Positions 33,634-47,100 of a stretch of 64,000 nt of DNA are shown here, piece after piece. Source of the DNA: Seiridium cupressi (Eukaryota; Ascomycota; Sordariomycetes; Amphisphaeriales; Sporocadaceae); the NCBI GenBank assembly GCA_036674765.1, contig JARVKI010000032.1, positions 124,001-188,000 of the forward strand. Reading direction: 5' to 3'. Every line of letters starts with the position of its first letter. Position 1 is the stretch's first letter. The translations under genes and the position numbers were made by a program. Below the pieces are notes generated by a model. It was not told where the DNA came from, did no database searches, and saw only the letters and a program-made list of their open reading frames with translations.

Positions 33634-36294
33634 TTTGAGTTCCTGTTGCACCGGATCTGTCATTGTTGGGCTATTCAGATTTGGACGTCTTCCTTTGAGA
33701 CGGTGGTGTTTTTGTTCCTTCTTCTCTTGGAGTCGACTTTTTGATCATGGGTGAGAAGGTAGGAAGGAAAGCTGATTGCTTAGACTCGTGGTCAGATGGT
33801 CATTATAAAAGACCATCCTGTGTGGGAATATGATTCAGCGACGGTCACGGCGCTTGAGGAAAAGATACTACTAGCCACATAGTTATGATCGTGAATTAAG
33901 GCCGGATCTTCAACCCCTTCACAATCGCGTGTTGAGTTAGAAGACAGCAGCTTTCCTTGATCGTGTTCGTATCCAGAGGAAGAAGCCATTGTGTGTTCGC
34001 ATGCTTGTTAATATTTGGATGATGGTAGCTACTCATCCTGTGAAACGGCCTTGCTGACGATAGCTGTCGTGCCCAACCTCTCATTGATGTCCCTTATCAT
34101 GCATGTATGGAAGACCACAATGTAATGTGGGAACATAATGGGTTCACTCGGATATTTTAGCAGGTCCCTAAAGATAATGAAATGTTTTCTGGTAATGAAG
34201 AGTGAGAGATTATAAAGATACCCTCGTGAAACTGGATTAAGTTGACCATCTTTCGAATTTACCTGTCAAAATCAACCAGAATATTGACACTGTAGGACCT
34301 ATCCATGCCTCCTACTCGTAGCCAACATATCGAGTCTAACTGCCGGATCATTTGTGGTGGTGGCGACTGCGAACTCCATGTAGAGACGGACGAACTTCGT
34401 TCGCTACAATGACAGTTGTCAAAAGAGATTTCGGGACCTCTTTTGGTTTCCTGTTCGTACAAACCGGACTGTGTAACCAAAGCGAGCACGCGTGGGCGAA
34501 ACTCGACTGAATGTTTCATTTATGGGCTTGTCAAGTTTAGAGCGGTCCACCAGCAACCAAGAAACATTTTTATTTTATTTTATGGTAGATGTTCGAAGTG
34601 AAACAGTTGATGTAGTGTCGAGTGCCGGGTTGCCATGGAATGCAAAGGACGACCTCCGCGGACGTGAAACGGCCCTATCGATCCAGAAACAATTCTTCCG
34701 TAACAACTAGTCTCGGAAGTCGGTACCCCTTCGAGGCGTCAATGAGCTCGTCTTGGTCTATCCGCTTTCTCCTTATTGCCTATATTGTTTCCGTATACGA
34801 TATCATCCCGACTGCACTGGGCACACCTTGTTTCACGTGTTAGTTACATTAAATCTAGCAAGGCGTTCAGCAGGGTTATTGGAGGTGCCTTTGATGGCTC
34901 CCAATTCACACCATTTCTCCATCAGGTTCATCTTGCCTATCCGACCAACGGGAATACACAGACCTGACACTACTTCTCAGCCCCAAGTAATATGCTATCC
35001 CTATATTGCCAACAACGAAGACGCCCATCAGGGTTAATCCTACGCCATCTTAAAAGAGGGCATAAGTACATGCTAGTTTCTAGAGTGCGTCTTGCAACGC
35101 TGTGGCTCAAACCCCGTCGACTCCCAACTATGCTAAACGGCATTTTTTTTATATCGTGAGCTTTCATGAGGTCGTAGAGGCAAGCCGACCCAGACGATAG
35201 GTAGCGATGGAACATAATGTGTACAGTCAGTTGGTAGGATCCAGTGACAGTGATGGTGATCGGAAGAGAAGACAAGGGTGAGAAGAAGAAAATGGGTTTG
35301 GCAACAATGATCTGTCCATGTTCAAAGTCAAATTGAAAACTAATTAATTCATGTGTCACACTTTAAGCCAATCTAAATGTTCACAATGTGAAGAGTTATT
35401 CAATTTCAAGCCCTAGCAAAACGTTTTATCTTTCCATCCGTTTGATCCATATCACGCTGCTCACTCATTCTGTGGCGAGTGTCTGAACGCTGTCTAGTTC
35501 AGAATTCATTTTATATATCCCACCCCGAACCATGAAACTCTTTCTAGAAACCAGTCCATTGCCATTCGGTAGACAAGGTCGGTGCGCGATTCCGGAAAAC
35601 ACAAAAGCCCCCGAGTCCTAGCATGCAGCACGAGCCCGCGACTCAGCGCAATTGACTGGGGAGACTTCCTGTTGACCGAAGCAATGGGACGGCACCAGCC
35701 GTTGCATGCCCAACTGGGATTGACAAGAACTGATCATGGTCAGGGAACCCTTTTGCCTGCCATAACGTAAAATTGGTGGTGCTCTAACATCTGACCATCA
35801 AGTCAATGTCCACCCAAGACCAACAGGGTCAATATCCTGCCATCCGCCGACTGACCCCAAGCTTCCACGGAATGCTATGCGAAAGCGGAGTGTTCCAAGT
35901 GTGAAAACGGTCCGAGAAAAAAGTGAAATTATGCATTAGAAAACCCCAACTTGGCTCCGTACCAAGTATATGTACCATGAACGCCGGCCATGGACCGTCC
36001 GGCATAGCCGTAGTGCCCACCATTGCCAAATTTATCTCGTTTTGACACCGTTACACCCAGACCTATTCGTGTGCGTGGCTTGGGTATCATGGTCTCATCC
36101 GAAATGCCAGAATGCTCTTCCTAAAACGCCGTGCGAAAATGCAGAGAACCCATGTGTGGCTCCGAAGGGGAAAAGTTCAAATGACGAAGGTTGATCGAAA
36201 AGGACAAGTCGAGAAGTATTCAGGTGACATCACGACGAATATACAAATATCGTTATGTCATGTCCATCGGGGGATGACGCGCGTCCAGTTGACC
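33634..36294. other. Intergenic, nothing recognised
   Basis: About 2.7 kb. It holds the promoter of the phosphatase gene (left) and the 3' flank of the PP1-subunit gene (right). No repeat, RNA gene or convincing frame seen; the bases at 34.0-35.5 kb are AT-richer. Confidence 0.4.
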
Positions 36295-38772
36295 TCAACT
36301 TCTAATTGCTGGTGAAGTATGAGCATCTGCTGTAAACGGAAAGCGATCCTGGACGAGGAAAGGAGGTGCATCGACAGCGAAGTTTGACGACGTACCGGCG
36401 AAAGGACTGAACCCACCACCAGCCATTGGAGTGGGGGAAGATGTCCCAGCTGTCGGCGTGACAGATGAGGCGGGGCTCAGAGTTCGACGCGAGATCGAGG
36501 GCGGTCCGTTCAGAGGCGACTCGGCCGGCGAAGCGCCGATGGCGATATGCTGGTTCTGAAAGTACGGGTTCAGATTTTGATGAATAGCATACCGCAAAGC
36601 GCCGCGTTGAGACTTGTCTCCCATATCGGGGCTGTTGTTGGAACTCGAGCTGGTGCTGTTTGTCGTGTGAGTATATTCGTCGCTGGGACCGTCATATTTC
36701 CCGCTTTGTAGGGTTCCGTCTTTGATCTGAGGGCTAGTTTGCTTGGAACCGTTGTACTGTAGTTTTGAGTTAGCTGGGGTTCGAGACTCTCAACTAGAAT
36801 GGGTCCGACATGTGAAAGGGCCGCTGACTTAGCCAGAAGTACGTACAAAGCAGTATTTATTGACAATCTCCTCATATGAAGCCGATGAGATGCTGGGGGA
36901 GTCCGTCCCTGGGACCTTCAAAGGAAGAGCGGGAGCCGGAGAAGCAGCAGCAGGGATCTCGGGTGTCTTGGCAGCGAGAGTCGGCTGCGTAGCAAAAGCA
37001 GCCTTCTTGTTTGGCTTCATGTATAGACCATCACCACGAGGACTGCCCATGGAATCCTTGTGTGCCTTCTTGGCAGCATTGAGAGAAACGCCAAAGTCAT
37101 AGCGATTGGCAAATGCAACACCGCTCGGGGCAGACAGCCTGTTGGCGAGGTTGTCGCTGGGAATAGCAGTGGTGGACTTGGAGCTCTTGAGGCGCAGCAT
37201 GGTGGGTTCAGATTCGCCCAGGTACTCGTGAATAGGTTGGTCGAAGTTGAGGAATTTGCCATCATGGCCAAAGTCGTCAAAGGTACCGACAGGCATTGAC
37301 TTGGGTCGTGCACCTGTCGATGGGCTCGAGCGACGATTGCTTCGGGGCAGGGAGTGATGAACAGGTCGGTTTACTGAACCCCTAAAGTTACCCTTGCCGT
37401 TCATTGGTAGCATCTTCTTGCGGAAGTCGACCTGGAAGTTGAGGTTGTTGTTGTTGTCCCAGTATTCGAGCCCGTTCACGCTGTACTTGACACAGAAGAA
37501 CAGAGTCTTGGCCTCGAGGTTTGCCATGTCAGATAGCTTGATGGTAAACTGGAACCGATCATGACCACTATCGGACTCTCTCGGCCTAATCTCATGGGTG
37601 AATTCGGCGCCGACTTCCGACGTCGTCTTCCAGTAGTCAAAAGTGAATCTGCACACGACGTGTTTCTGGAAAGCCAGATTGGCTACAGCGATTGAACCAA
37701 TAAGGGACTTTTGATCATTTGACATCCAGACGCGTTCGACCCTGGCGGGGAGGGACTTTCGCACAAGGGAGTCTCCAGGAAAGTTGTTCATGACGAGTTC
37801 CCATTCAAAGGGCGGCGTCTTAACACCAGATGTCTCCTCGAATGGATACTCGGTATCACTCTCGTAGTTGTCTGCAGGCGATGAGCTAGCACTGACCGCA
37901 AGTGGGCGATCGACCTGCAAAAAATGTCGCACATGCTCCAAGTGCGAGTCGAAGTGAACAGCCTTGGAGAAGGTCGGGGTTCCGGGCATACTGGAGGGGC
38001 GACGATGGGCGGCAGGCCGGAGGGCGGGGCGGACGAGCTCGCCTGACTTTTTCCGGACCATTTGCGGCTTTCTCAATGGCTCATCCTGCTCCGAGTCCGA
38101 CGAACCAGTCAAAGACGCGTCAGCAGATTTCGAGACCATAATGTTGGGCTCAGTTTGGGATCGGTTGTGCGAGATGCGCCGTGGCCCATTTTGTGCCGTG
38201 TCGACCTTCAGTGTGCTCTGCACGGCATCCACCAGATATTCGATCTGAGTAGGCAGGACTAGTAGATCACCAGGCGAGGCTGCTGATTTCCGGTTCGGCG
38301 AACTGCTCCGGTGCTGAGGGATGGCACTTATCGCATCCTTGAGCTCCTTTAAGTTCTCGATCTGCCTTCCCCTTGTCACCTCCGCCCCCTCATCTTCACT
38401 AGAGGTTTGTGAGTCTGGCGGTGAGATGATGGCTCCGGCAGGCATAGTCCGAGCATCCGTGATAGGTGGGGGCGACTGCCTCACGGGCATCGCGCTGTGG
38501 CTAGTGACCATCGCCTTGAGGTTGTCAGAGGTTCCAGGAGGAGTCAGGTCGAGGGAAGAAATGGTCATGGAGGGCGACGTTGGTACGTTTGCTGATGGTG
38601 TCCGTCTGTGCTTGGTCAGATATGAAGCTGAGCGAGGCAACGCCGGTCGCGGCGACACAGGCGAGCCGCCATACATGGAGGTGGCGCCATGGAAGGACGA
38701 GCGACGGCTGGCGTCGGGTGATGAGGGAGCTGAGGTGGCGGGAGAACGGTGGGACGGGGGCGTGTAAGGCAT
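36295..38772 (-). CDS. Protein phosphatase 1 regulatory subunit with CBM21 glycogen-targeting domain (Gac1/Pig-like)
   Basis: Targets the type-1 phosphatase catalytic subunit (Glc7) to glycogen, promoting dephosphorylation of glycogen synthase. Two exons, 38772-36847 and 36756-36295, with a 90-bp GT..AG intron; 795 residues. The start at 38772 (MPYTPPSHRSP) was chosen because family members begin this way; an in-frame ATG at 38997 would add 75 residues of unlike composition. Seen: a Ser/Pro-rich N-terminal third; the PP1-docking RVxF-type motif KAVHF (270-274) followed by DSHLEHVRHF; and a CBM21 domain (about 330-455) with RVERVWMSND, VVCRFTFDYWKTTSEV, DRFQFTI and EYWDNNNNLNFQV (436-448), the sugar-binding edge. 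The C-terminal 250 residues are low-complexity Ser/Pro with TPTAGTSSPTP-type runs. The motifs are complete, so it should be functional. Confidence 0.93.
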
Positions 38773-40450
38773 CCCAAAGGATCTGGGTCGCCGATTGAGA
38801 CAGGGAGGTGGAGGGTGGAGGGAGGAAAAGTCGAGATTCGACTTAAAGCTGTTGTTCCTAGGGGCCTGCTTGATGTAAGGCAAACAGGGGAAGATCAACC
38901 TCCAAGCTTCGAACCAAATATCAGATGAAGCGGCCTTTTCTGGAGGGGCGACAGAGCGCGCGTAGAAGCCTGAATACAGGGAAGGTTCTATCAGCATGAT
39001 TGTTTGGGGAAATGCATGATTCCATGTTATATGGAGCTCTTCCGGGGACGATTGATGCGGCTAGACAGCCAATGACTTTCATGCCAGACACTCGTCTGCA
39101 GGAAAGCACAAGGCGGGGACCGGGTATTTATGTAATACGCTGAATCCGGGGAAACGCGAGAGGTGGAATGTGAAATGACCTGGGGGTTTTTGGCGAGACA
39201 CGTTGAAGGCGCGTGGCGTCGCTACAGGTGACGACAATGAGGAATGGCGATGATTTGAATCTTGACCGTTTTCCTCCACGCTAGCATTTTTTTCAACCAT
39301 CTGTCAGACCTGTCCACGGACGACGGCCGCGCCCTCAATGTGCTCGTTCAGGCAGATCCGTCCACTTGAACCATCTCCGAACTGTTGCGGCAATACAAAG
39401 TGGCAATGCAAAATAGCAAACAAGACTGATATTGGAAAATGATGCTTACTGCGTGGTAGTCTGTGACTAAGAGGTGATGCCAAGGGTGGGCAGGGTCAAG
39501 CTGACAGCAAAGAGAAATGCACAGGCAATATTCCAGCAACTGTGCAAATACTCCGTTGTCGTCGGCGACTGCGGATGGCAATTGGATGAGAATTTCCGGT
39601 TGCTGCGCAGCGAAGTGCAGTATCGGTGGAAGACACGGGCAGTCGAAGTCTCCTCGGACGGACCAGCTGGTAGAGGAGTCGAACGTGATCGGTGCAGGTG
39701 CAACCTCTGAGGCTCTGGAGCAGAGACAAGAACAAGGTCGAGCAATGGTGTTTCCAAGATTAGATACACAAAGCGAGGTGTTATCTAATCTGGTGTTGAT
39801 GGCTGCTACTGCTGCTGGTAGCAGGAGGATGAAGGGCTCCAACGTCGTCCTTGCTTTCCCTTGTTTGACGGCTGGCGAGATCTCTTTGTTGGCCCGTCTT
39901 TGCCCGTTCTCTTTCTTCCGGCCTCCTCAATGACGACCACGGAACTCGCAAACTTTCCGGCCGGGTGGATGCTGCCAAGGGGAGGGAATATGGACTGTGA
40001 GGAAGGTTGCTGCTGGTTGACCGGTTCCAATAGAAGCAACGGGTAGAACGGCGTCCAGGTGTGTCGAGGTTCCAGTCTGTCTCAGTGGTACCTCGGAGGG
40101 GGGAGTAGACAGTGGTGAGGACAGCCGCTTGTGATGTTGAGGCGGGGAGTCTGGGGAAAAGAATCGTTAATAAAGAGAAGTGCGTGCTACAATCCAGTCC
40201 GTGGTGGATGTGCGTTGCAGACGGCAAAGAAGGAGAGGTGCGCGGGAGGGTGGGTAGTAGGAAGACTAATATGGTTGGGGCGGAGGCGCGCGGTGGTGTG
40301 GTTTTGAGTGCTGGGGATCCTTTTTTCGCAGCATCGCATCTGCACACTGGAGACCGGCCTAGTTCCATGTGGGTGAGAGCGCGCGACCGGGGGTCATTAG
40401 CATCTGCCTACCCTGGCATCCATGCAAGTCGTAAGTAAATACTTGATGCT
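38773..40450. other. Upstream region of the PP1-subunit gene
   Basis: About 1.7 kb, GC-richer, with CT/GA-rich tracts. A long minus-strand frame here (about 39781-40368) is rich in Ser, Pro and Thr with no domain; I read it as leader or promoter sequence rather than a gene. Confidence 0.4.
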
Positions 40451-41588
40451 AAGCCTGCACCGGAAACGCACTGGGGTGAGGGTACATGGTACAGGGCGTC
40501 TCCATCAACGACCGACCGTGTTTTTGCCCTTGCGATTGGCACGGTGCGCTGGTGGGCTGGCTCGAACCAGTGGGCGCCGGCGCGCAGACATGCCGCCAGC
40601 CAATGTAGCGCTCCTACTGTACCGTAGCAGGCCTCGACGCTGCTAAGAGGCTGGCCGTGCTCACTGGCTCTACTACCTAGTAGGAGCCTTTGCAACTGGG
40701 GGTGCTATGGGCCTGGGGAGTCCCGGACATTCTAGCGGCAAAGTAATTTTGTTCGACTAGCGAGAATCTGGCAATTCAACCCCCATTTCTACTCTATTAC
40801 ACTCCTGTCAAGTCCCGTCCTGCTTCAGGTCATCAGGTTTTTGGCCTGTCACAGAGAGACCTGGGCTGCTGGCAAGTCTACCCTTATCCCTATCCCTCCC
40901 AACTGATGACTGTGTCTATTGCCTACCTATCCAGATCCCGAGCGCCGGGTTGTACAACTTCCTGCGACACCGCTCCAGACAAATTACAGCGGCCCTTGCG
41001 ATCCATGAAATCCTGCCATCTCGCTTCGCCTACCTTACCAGCAGCAAACTGGCTCGCAGGTCTGCGGCGTAAGCACGATCCTCGGATCATGAGGATGGCC
41101 TTGCAGCACGTCATCGCGATCGAGCCAGTCTCACCAGTTGCTCTCCGCCGTATTGGACGAAACGTCGAGTGATGGCCGCTGTGTCAGGATGAAGCCTTCA
41201 CCAAAGTCAATCTATGCGGCCGTTCACAGCGACAGTGCAGTTGGGATCGCTACTGCTAATGCTCTCGTAACATAGCGCAAAGCCTACATTACCCAACGCC
41301 TGGGTAGTGGGCAGCATCTGGCGCCTCCTCCCATACCGTACAGTAGCTTCTAGTTTAGTCAAGTCAACCGTCCTCATCGATCCAAACAGGTTCTCCGCCG
41401 TGTCATTTGCGGAGGACAAGATGCAGATAGATGGTGTGATATTACGCGGAGACAGTGGGCTTGGGCGCTGTTAGTGCATGCTATGGCCTGGAAGTGGCGC
41501 GCAGGAATTTAGCGACAGCGACTGCGACCAAAAGTACTTGGCGTGCGGACGTCGAGATGACGTAGATCTGGCTCTTCTTTGTGTGACC

Positions 41589-41602
41589 GGGGGGGGGGGG
41601 GG
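41589..41602. repeat. Poly-G run of 14
   Basis: Uninterrupted homopolymer of 14 G; its exact length is prone to sequencing error. Confidence 0.8.
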
Positions 41603-42228
41603 CCACGAACCTGTTCCAAGGCCCGGGACTGCCCAGTGCTCAGTGGCCTGTCAAGTGGTCTGATGGAGCTCTTGTTACCAAAACTTCGGGCATTGGACAA
41701 TGGCGTCGCTGCTAACGACCACTAGAAACCATCCACTGTACAAGACATCTTGAATGGCGCCCAGTTGCTGACCAGTCGCTGGCCACTCGCTACCCAGCGA
41801 CAAGGAAACATGCTGCGAAGCGGGAGGCTAACCATCTTGGAGCAATTGGCCAATTCAAATCCACCATCAAATCCGATCATGTCTTATCGTGTCGTGTCTC
41901 TGGCACAGAACGTTGAGAGGTATGTACTTGCTTCTCTCCTGTATTTCTGTTTCTGAGGACATGCATTGTTGGCGGCCATGATTCCAACGGTCGGATAGTT
42001 GATGTAGTCATAGCCTTCCCATGATGTGTCCCAAGACTAAGGAGTCTTTCTTAAAAACCATATTTAGGTGCAAGCGGAACTATGCTAAAAAGCCAGCAGC
42101 CACCATACAGACTTTTTCCAGCTTGCCGACTTCTCAAGGGTTGTAGCGGCCTCTTCGCAACGTGTATTACAACCAAGCTCACCAGTGACACGGGCCGGCT
42201 TGCCCGGTTGAGTATCGCATACGCATGT

Positions 42229-42258
42229 ATTTTTTTTTGGATTTTTTTTTGGATTTTT
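42229..42258. repeat. 12-bp A-T9-GG tandem repeat, 2.5 copies
   Basis: Two exact copies of A followed by nine T and GG, then a partial third copy, directly next to one another. Confidence 0.85.
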
Positions 42259-44132
42259 CCTCAGCCGTGATCGGCAGGCTCCTAAAATGTCACAGTAAAT
42301 CCTACCGATTGTTGGCGGCAATTTGGTTTTGTAGGGCAGCACTATCACCTTCGGGGCCTAGGCATCCCAACTCTCACACAAACTCTATGCTCACCGATCC
42401 CCTCCACTACGAAGTGTTGCATTTGGCGCCATGCCAGGTGTTCTATCAACATTGTGATGGTTGTTTCTCTGCGTCTTGTTGTTTCTCAACCCATTTCCAC
42501 CCAAAGCCGCCCTTGGTTATGAGGCAAATGAGGAATTGAATCAAGCTGCGGGGTCTGACATCGCATCACTAGCATCGCGCGGCTTTTGCTCGAATCCGCC
42601 GCTAGGTTACCCATCATCTCTCATACGTGCAGTAGTCAAGTGCAGTTTTGACCCGTTTGGACGCCGGCGAGCCCCCTACAGCGTAGGTTTCTATTGTTGC
42701 AAGCGGTAAACTGACTCTATTCACGGATCACAGTTACCACGACTACGTATTCTCATGAAGATGTGTGACTTGTCCTCTATCCCCCCCCTCGGAATACTCG
42801 GCCACTATAACTGGATACTGGATCCCTAGCTGATGCCAATCGTGACTGCGGGCCACGAGGAGCTGGGAGCTGCAGCTCCGCAAATCCCACGATACCTGCA
42901 CGGGTCCCTGCTCCTTGATTGCATTCGGGCAGTGATGAAAAACCCCACGATCGTCGCAATTAGAGTCTGAAAAGTGGGCGACAACAACTCTATATCCACG
43001 AGGGGCACACTAGACTTTCTCCGTGCAGAGCTGTCACAACTGCAGCGTCTCCGGAGACGTCTGAACAGTAACCTCGCCATAGTACATGTTCTCTGGTAAT
43101 AGTTGGGTGGTCTCAAACCTTATGACTGCCAGGTTCTCGGCTAGTCCTGAGCGGATAGCCCTATCATCTCCTTCACGGTCGTTATTCCTACTGTTTTGGT
43201 ATCGGCTGCAAAGCATTCAACGGGTTCAGTGCCTCTATGGGCGTTGATTCGTTCAGCTTCTTGGGAGTATGGCACTTGCTATCCCTGCGTTCAACACTGA
43301 TCGCTTCTTGGTCTTCGACCATGGCGTCGACGACTAGGATGAGACAGGGGCCTAGGGCCAAGCCACAGCATGAGATTCAAACAGCGGTGGGGCACCGCCA
43401 AGAAAAAATCTCTGTCCTGTGCGTTTAGAGACGCGATCGAGAACACGAGCCTCCAAACTCAATTATAAAGTACTGTCAGTCAGAGTCAAATCTCATGAGA
43501 TCGTGTGAGGATCGTGGCGGCCCAAATCAACAGGCACGTCAAAAGATTTATGCATAGACGATGGCCATCAACGGCCTGCATCTATCGACTGCAGATGGGC
43601 GTCACGGCACATGAATACCTAACCTCTCGGATGCTACGGGGCCAGTTAAACGACTTGAGGTCGGACGACGATCAGCCCCGGATTGAGCGGAGTCTAGATC
43701 TGAGGATGTCAACGCAAGACGGACGCAGCCTTTCTCCAAACCCCTAGGTTAGTTAGTTGACACTCCACAAAGCACGGGCAACGTTGAATGCTATTTTGCA
43801 TCGGTGCTTTGCGTAAGCCTACTTATTGGCGACAGGAGAGTGCTACACAGGTTTGCAAAGTTTGTTATCAAAGATCGAATGCAGCCATGATCGAGCGGCA
43901 TATCCTACTAGTGTCGGGAAGCCCCCAGATTGGTCAGTCAGCACTATGCAAAGATAACAGTCCTAGCTCCAGCCTCCGAGAGCGGGCACCCATCACCACA
44001 ATCGATGAGACAAGACTGCACCTCGATTGACAATATCGCCCAACCAAGTCCGACGCCATTTGAACATACCGGGAGATAGAAACTAGTGTGGTATCCTATC
44101 TGGGATCAAAGAGACCCTGAAATTGTTGAACG

Positions 44133-44144
44133 CCCCCCCCCCCC
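44133..44144. repeat. Poly-C run of 12
   Basis: Uninterrupted homopolymer of 12 C followed by AAAA. Confidence 0.8.
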
Positions 44145-47100
44145 AAAAGGGCTCAACCGCTAGCCGACCTCTGGTGGTTGAGGGACCGGACCCCTACATA
44201 CATACGGATCCCTTGGTGCATTGGCTGCCGGTCTATCCATGCGATCGTCAGCGGTATTACTCCTTCCTGATGCAATGCACACTTTGCAGATGATCCCGGA
44301 GGTGACCCTGAAGCATTCCAAACCTCCTCGACCGGCGTATTTGTCGCATCTGCCGTCCAAAATATGAGCTGATTCATATGCACTTGCGTACGGATCGAGT
44401 GAGTTTCCTACTATGAGCATTGAGTTGGAGCGTCGGAACTTTTCTCGAAGATGCGGCCATCACTCGACTCGTGTGTTGATGTAGCCGCTCAAATCATATA
44501 AAACTCAATGCAACATGCACTCCTGATGGGTGCAGCCACGTAAACTCAGAGCTCAAAGTTCAAGACTCAATGATTGATCATCATATATCACCCCACGCGA
44601 ATATGATGAGGTAGCCAAACATCACCAGTTGTAGCTTATTTCTTCAAGTTGAATGAGCCCATAATGACATGGCTTTTGCCGCGATTCGTGTAGGACATTC
44701 CAATAGTCCAAAGCCTGCCTTTGTTTACATGAAGATGGAGAAGGAAACAAAAGTTTCTTTCCAGGCGCACTGTCGAGACAATGGCTCAATTAGTGTGTTT
44801 CTAGAAGATAGGATGCAAAATGATGCATGCAGACCAGATGGGGTGAAACTGCGCCGTGGTCACAATAGCCGCACCTATTCTCGCAATGCAATGAAACCAT
44901 CGCCATGTCTGTTGCCGCTTTCATCAGTAGCCGCCGCTGCAATATTCGCCGCGGCAGCGGTTCCAAATTTACTTACATACATTGTACAGATGGGATGGTC
45001 CCACTGGGGCTTTAAGCTGGCTTTAGCACCGACAGGGATCATCGCTCGCACTGTCAGGTCAATTTCTGCAGGGGCCAAGCGTTCACTTCTCACCATCCCT
45101 GTCTGGCAGGCCCAAGCTCCCTTAGAGCTCCGCCAGAATTCGACGAAAAAAAGTTCGAGGAAAAAAATGCACTCCAGAAGGAGACATCGCGGGGCTCCTC
45201 TTGTCGGAGCTGGAGAATGCGCACCACTCCAGATATACTCATCTCGATTCATCAGTACAAACCCACTTCTCCATGCACCGAAGCCCACTCACCCATACTT
45301 CCTTTCCACCTGAGTCATGTCGGGCGGTTACGACGACGTCCGCATTCTCAATTGTATCTCAATCCCTTGACATCCCGAGGCCGGTGAAGCATTTGTCGTC
45401 GGAAGCAGCATCCGACGCCCATGATTGGCGAGGGAGGTCGAGATGTATACATACAATGGCGACATTTGTGCCGCTACGCAACTCCTCGAAGCAGTAGACC
45501 CATTTCACCGAATGCCACAACCAAACAACGAAGATCTAATCAATGAGGATATTCGCATTTGGTCTAATCCATCCGTTATCTCGTGGGTATTGTTGCGATG
45601 GCAGTTTGCGCCCAATGTACCCTGCTTGATTCGCCGTTTCTCCCGCCCTTGCGCGTCTGCCATGATGCTCTACGGTGGCCGTCCCGCTGCACCGCCGCCC
45701 AAAAGGCACTTTCTTGCCAGCTCATCCCAGTAGCGACAGTATGTGAGCAAAACAACAAAACGCCCTGTCTTTCAATTTGCTATAGACTTTGAAGCAACGC
45801 GACAGCGATCTGCAATGTCAAAAAAAATAAAAAAAAATAAAACGGCTCAATCCGAAGCTCCAATGACCCACGCTGCCGGATCCTAATTGAGCCTCTTTGA
45901 TCGGCAGCTAAATGTACCAAGGGGACCCCCACTATCGTGAGATTCAGGCCAGTCACGCCTCATGTTACCTGTAGCGGGCCTCTAGCACTGTCTCGTTATC
46001 TGCCGCCCCCTGGTCGTCATCCCGCTGCAAGCTGCACCTCATGTCGCAAACGCAATAATACCTACTCGACACAGATAACGAACCACCTGCATGCTTGATA
46101 CATACCGCAAAGTAAAGCACACCTCAAATTGCCATTGTGGATCGTACCATTCAGAAGCCTCAATCGCGGTCCCCTTGGTCAGACGGCTTCGTTCGGCTTT
46201 CATGCACTCACTGATCATAACACCAACATCAGGCTCACTTACCCTTCCTATTGCGCCATTTTTGACTGATTCGCAATGTTCCACCGCGAGCTGCCATCAA
46301 TCTACATACCCGCGACAGCGACGCCTCATCATCATGTTGTTATTGTGTTGACTAAGCTCATTAATAACGACGATAGGACACAGTATGGCCATTCCCACGA
46401 TCGTGATACAAGCGAGTTGTACACTCGGATCAGGTCCCCCATTGCGTCCAATCAATCAATCAATGGCCCTACTCCAATCAACTTGGCGGTCCTTGGAAGT
46501 TGGAAAGGACGCGTCTTGGAAATTTTTCGCACGCCAGACGTTTTTAGATCCCGTTGGTAGTGGATGTTTCGGGTTACTGAGGTGGAGTAGACAAGATGCT
46601 GCCCACCGGCCCCCTGTCCTGTTTCTGACCTGATGTCCGCCAGACTTGCTTTATCCGGCAGCCGAGGGTATGCAACCACCTCAAGAACCTGCTTGTCTGC
46701 CTGTAAGGCATGGATGGAAATCCGGTCAGCTGGTCTGGAAACATGGGAAATGTGATTTCACAATCGCATTCCTTACCGCGACAAGCTTTCGAGAAACCCC
46801 CTTCCGGCGACGCCTTCAGTTCCCTTTAAGGTTTCGCGTACCTGATCAACTGGCTATCTCCCGCCGTACCGAGCAAAAACCACACCCAGTTGCGCGACCG
46901 GTGCCTGGTGGTACGGGAAGCGTCCGAAAATACATACAACCTGTCCCAGTTCCACGGGTCCTTTGCCTGTGCTGCGCCATGACCAGAACAGCATGAATCC
47001 TGATGATGCGTGGGTTTTAAGTTTCTCCACGGGATGGCATTCACTCCGCGAAATCCTCCCACAGGTCGGTCAAATGGCCACGATGTCATGTATACACTTG

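Noticed and set aside
39781..40368. 195-codon minus-strand frame upstream of the PP1-subunit gene
   Set aside because: Ser/Pro/Thr low complexity, no domain, overlapped by frames on the other strand. More likely leader or promoter sequence.
44669..45313. 214-codon plus-strand frame in the desert
   Set aside because: No motif, no codon bias, no splice partners, and an equally open minus-strand frame overlaps it.
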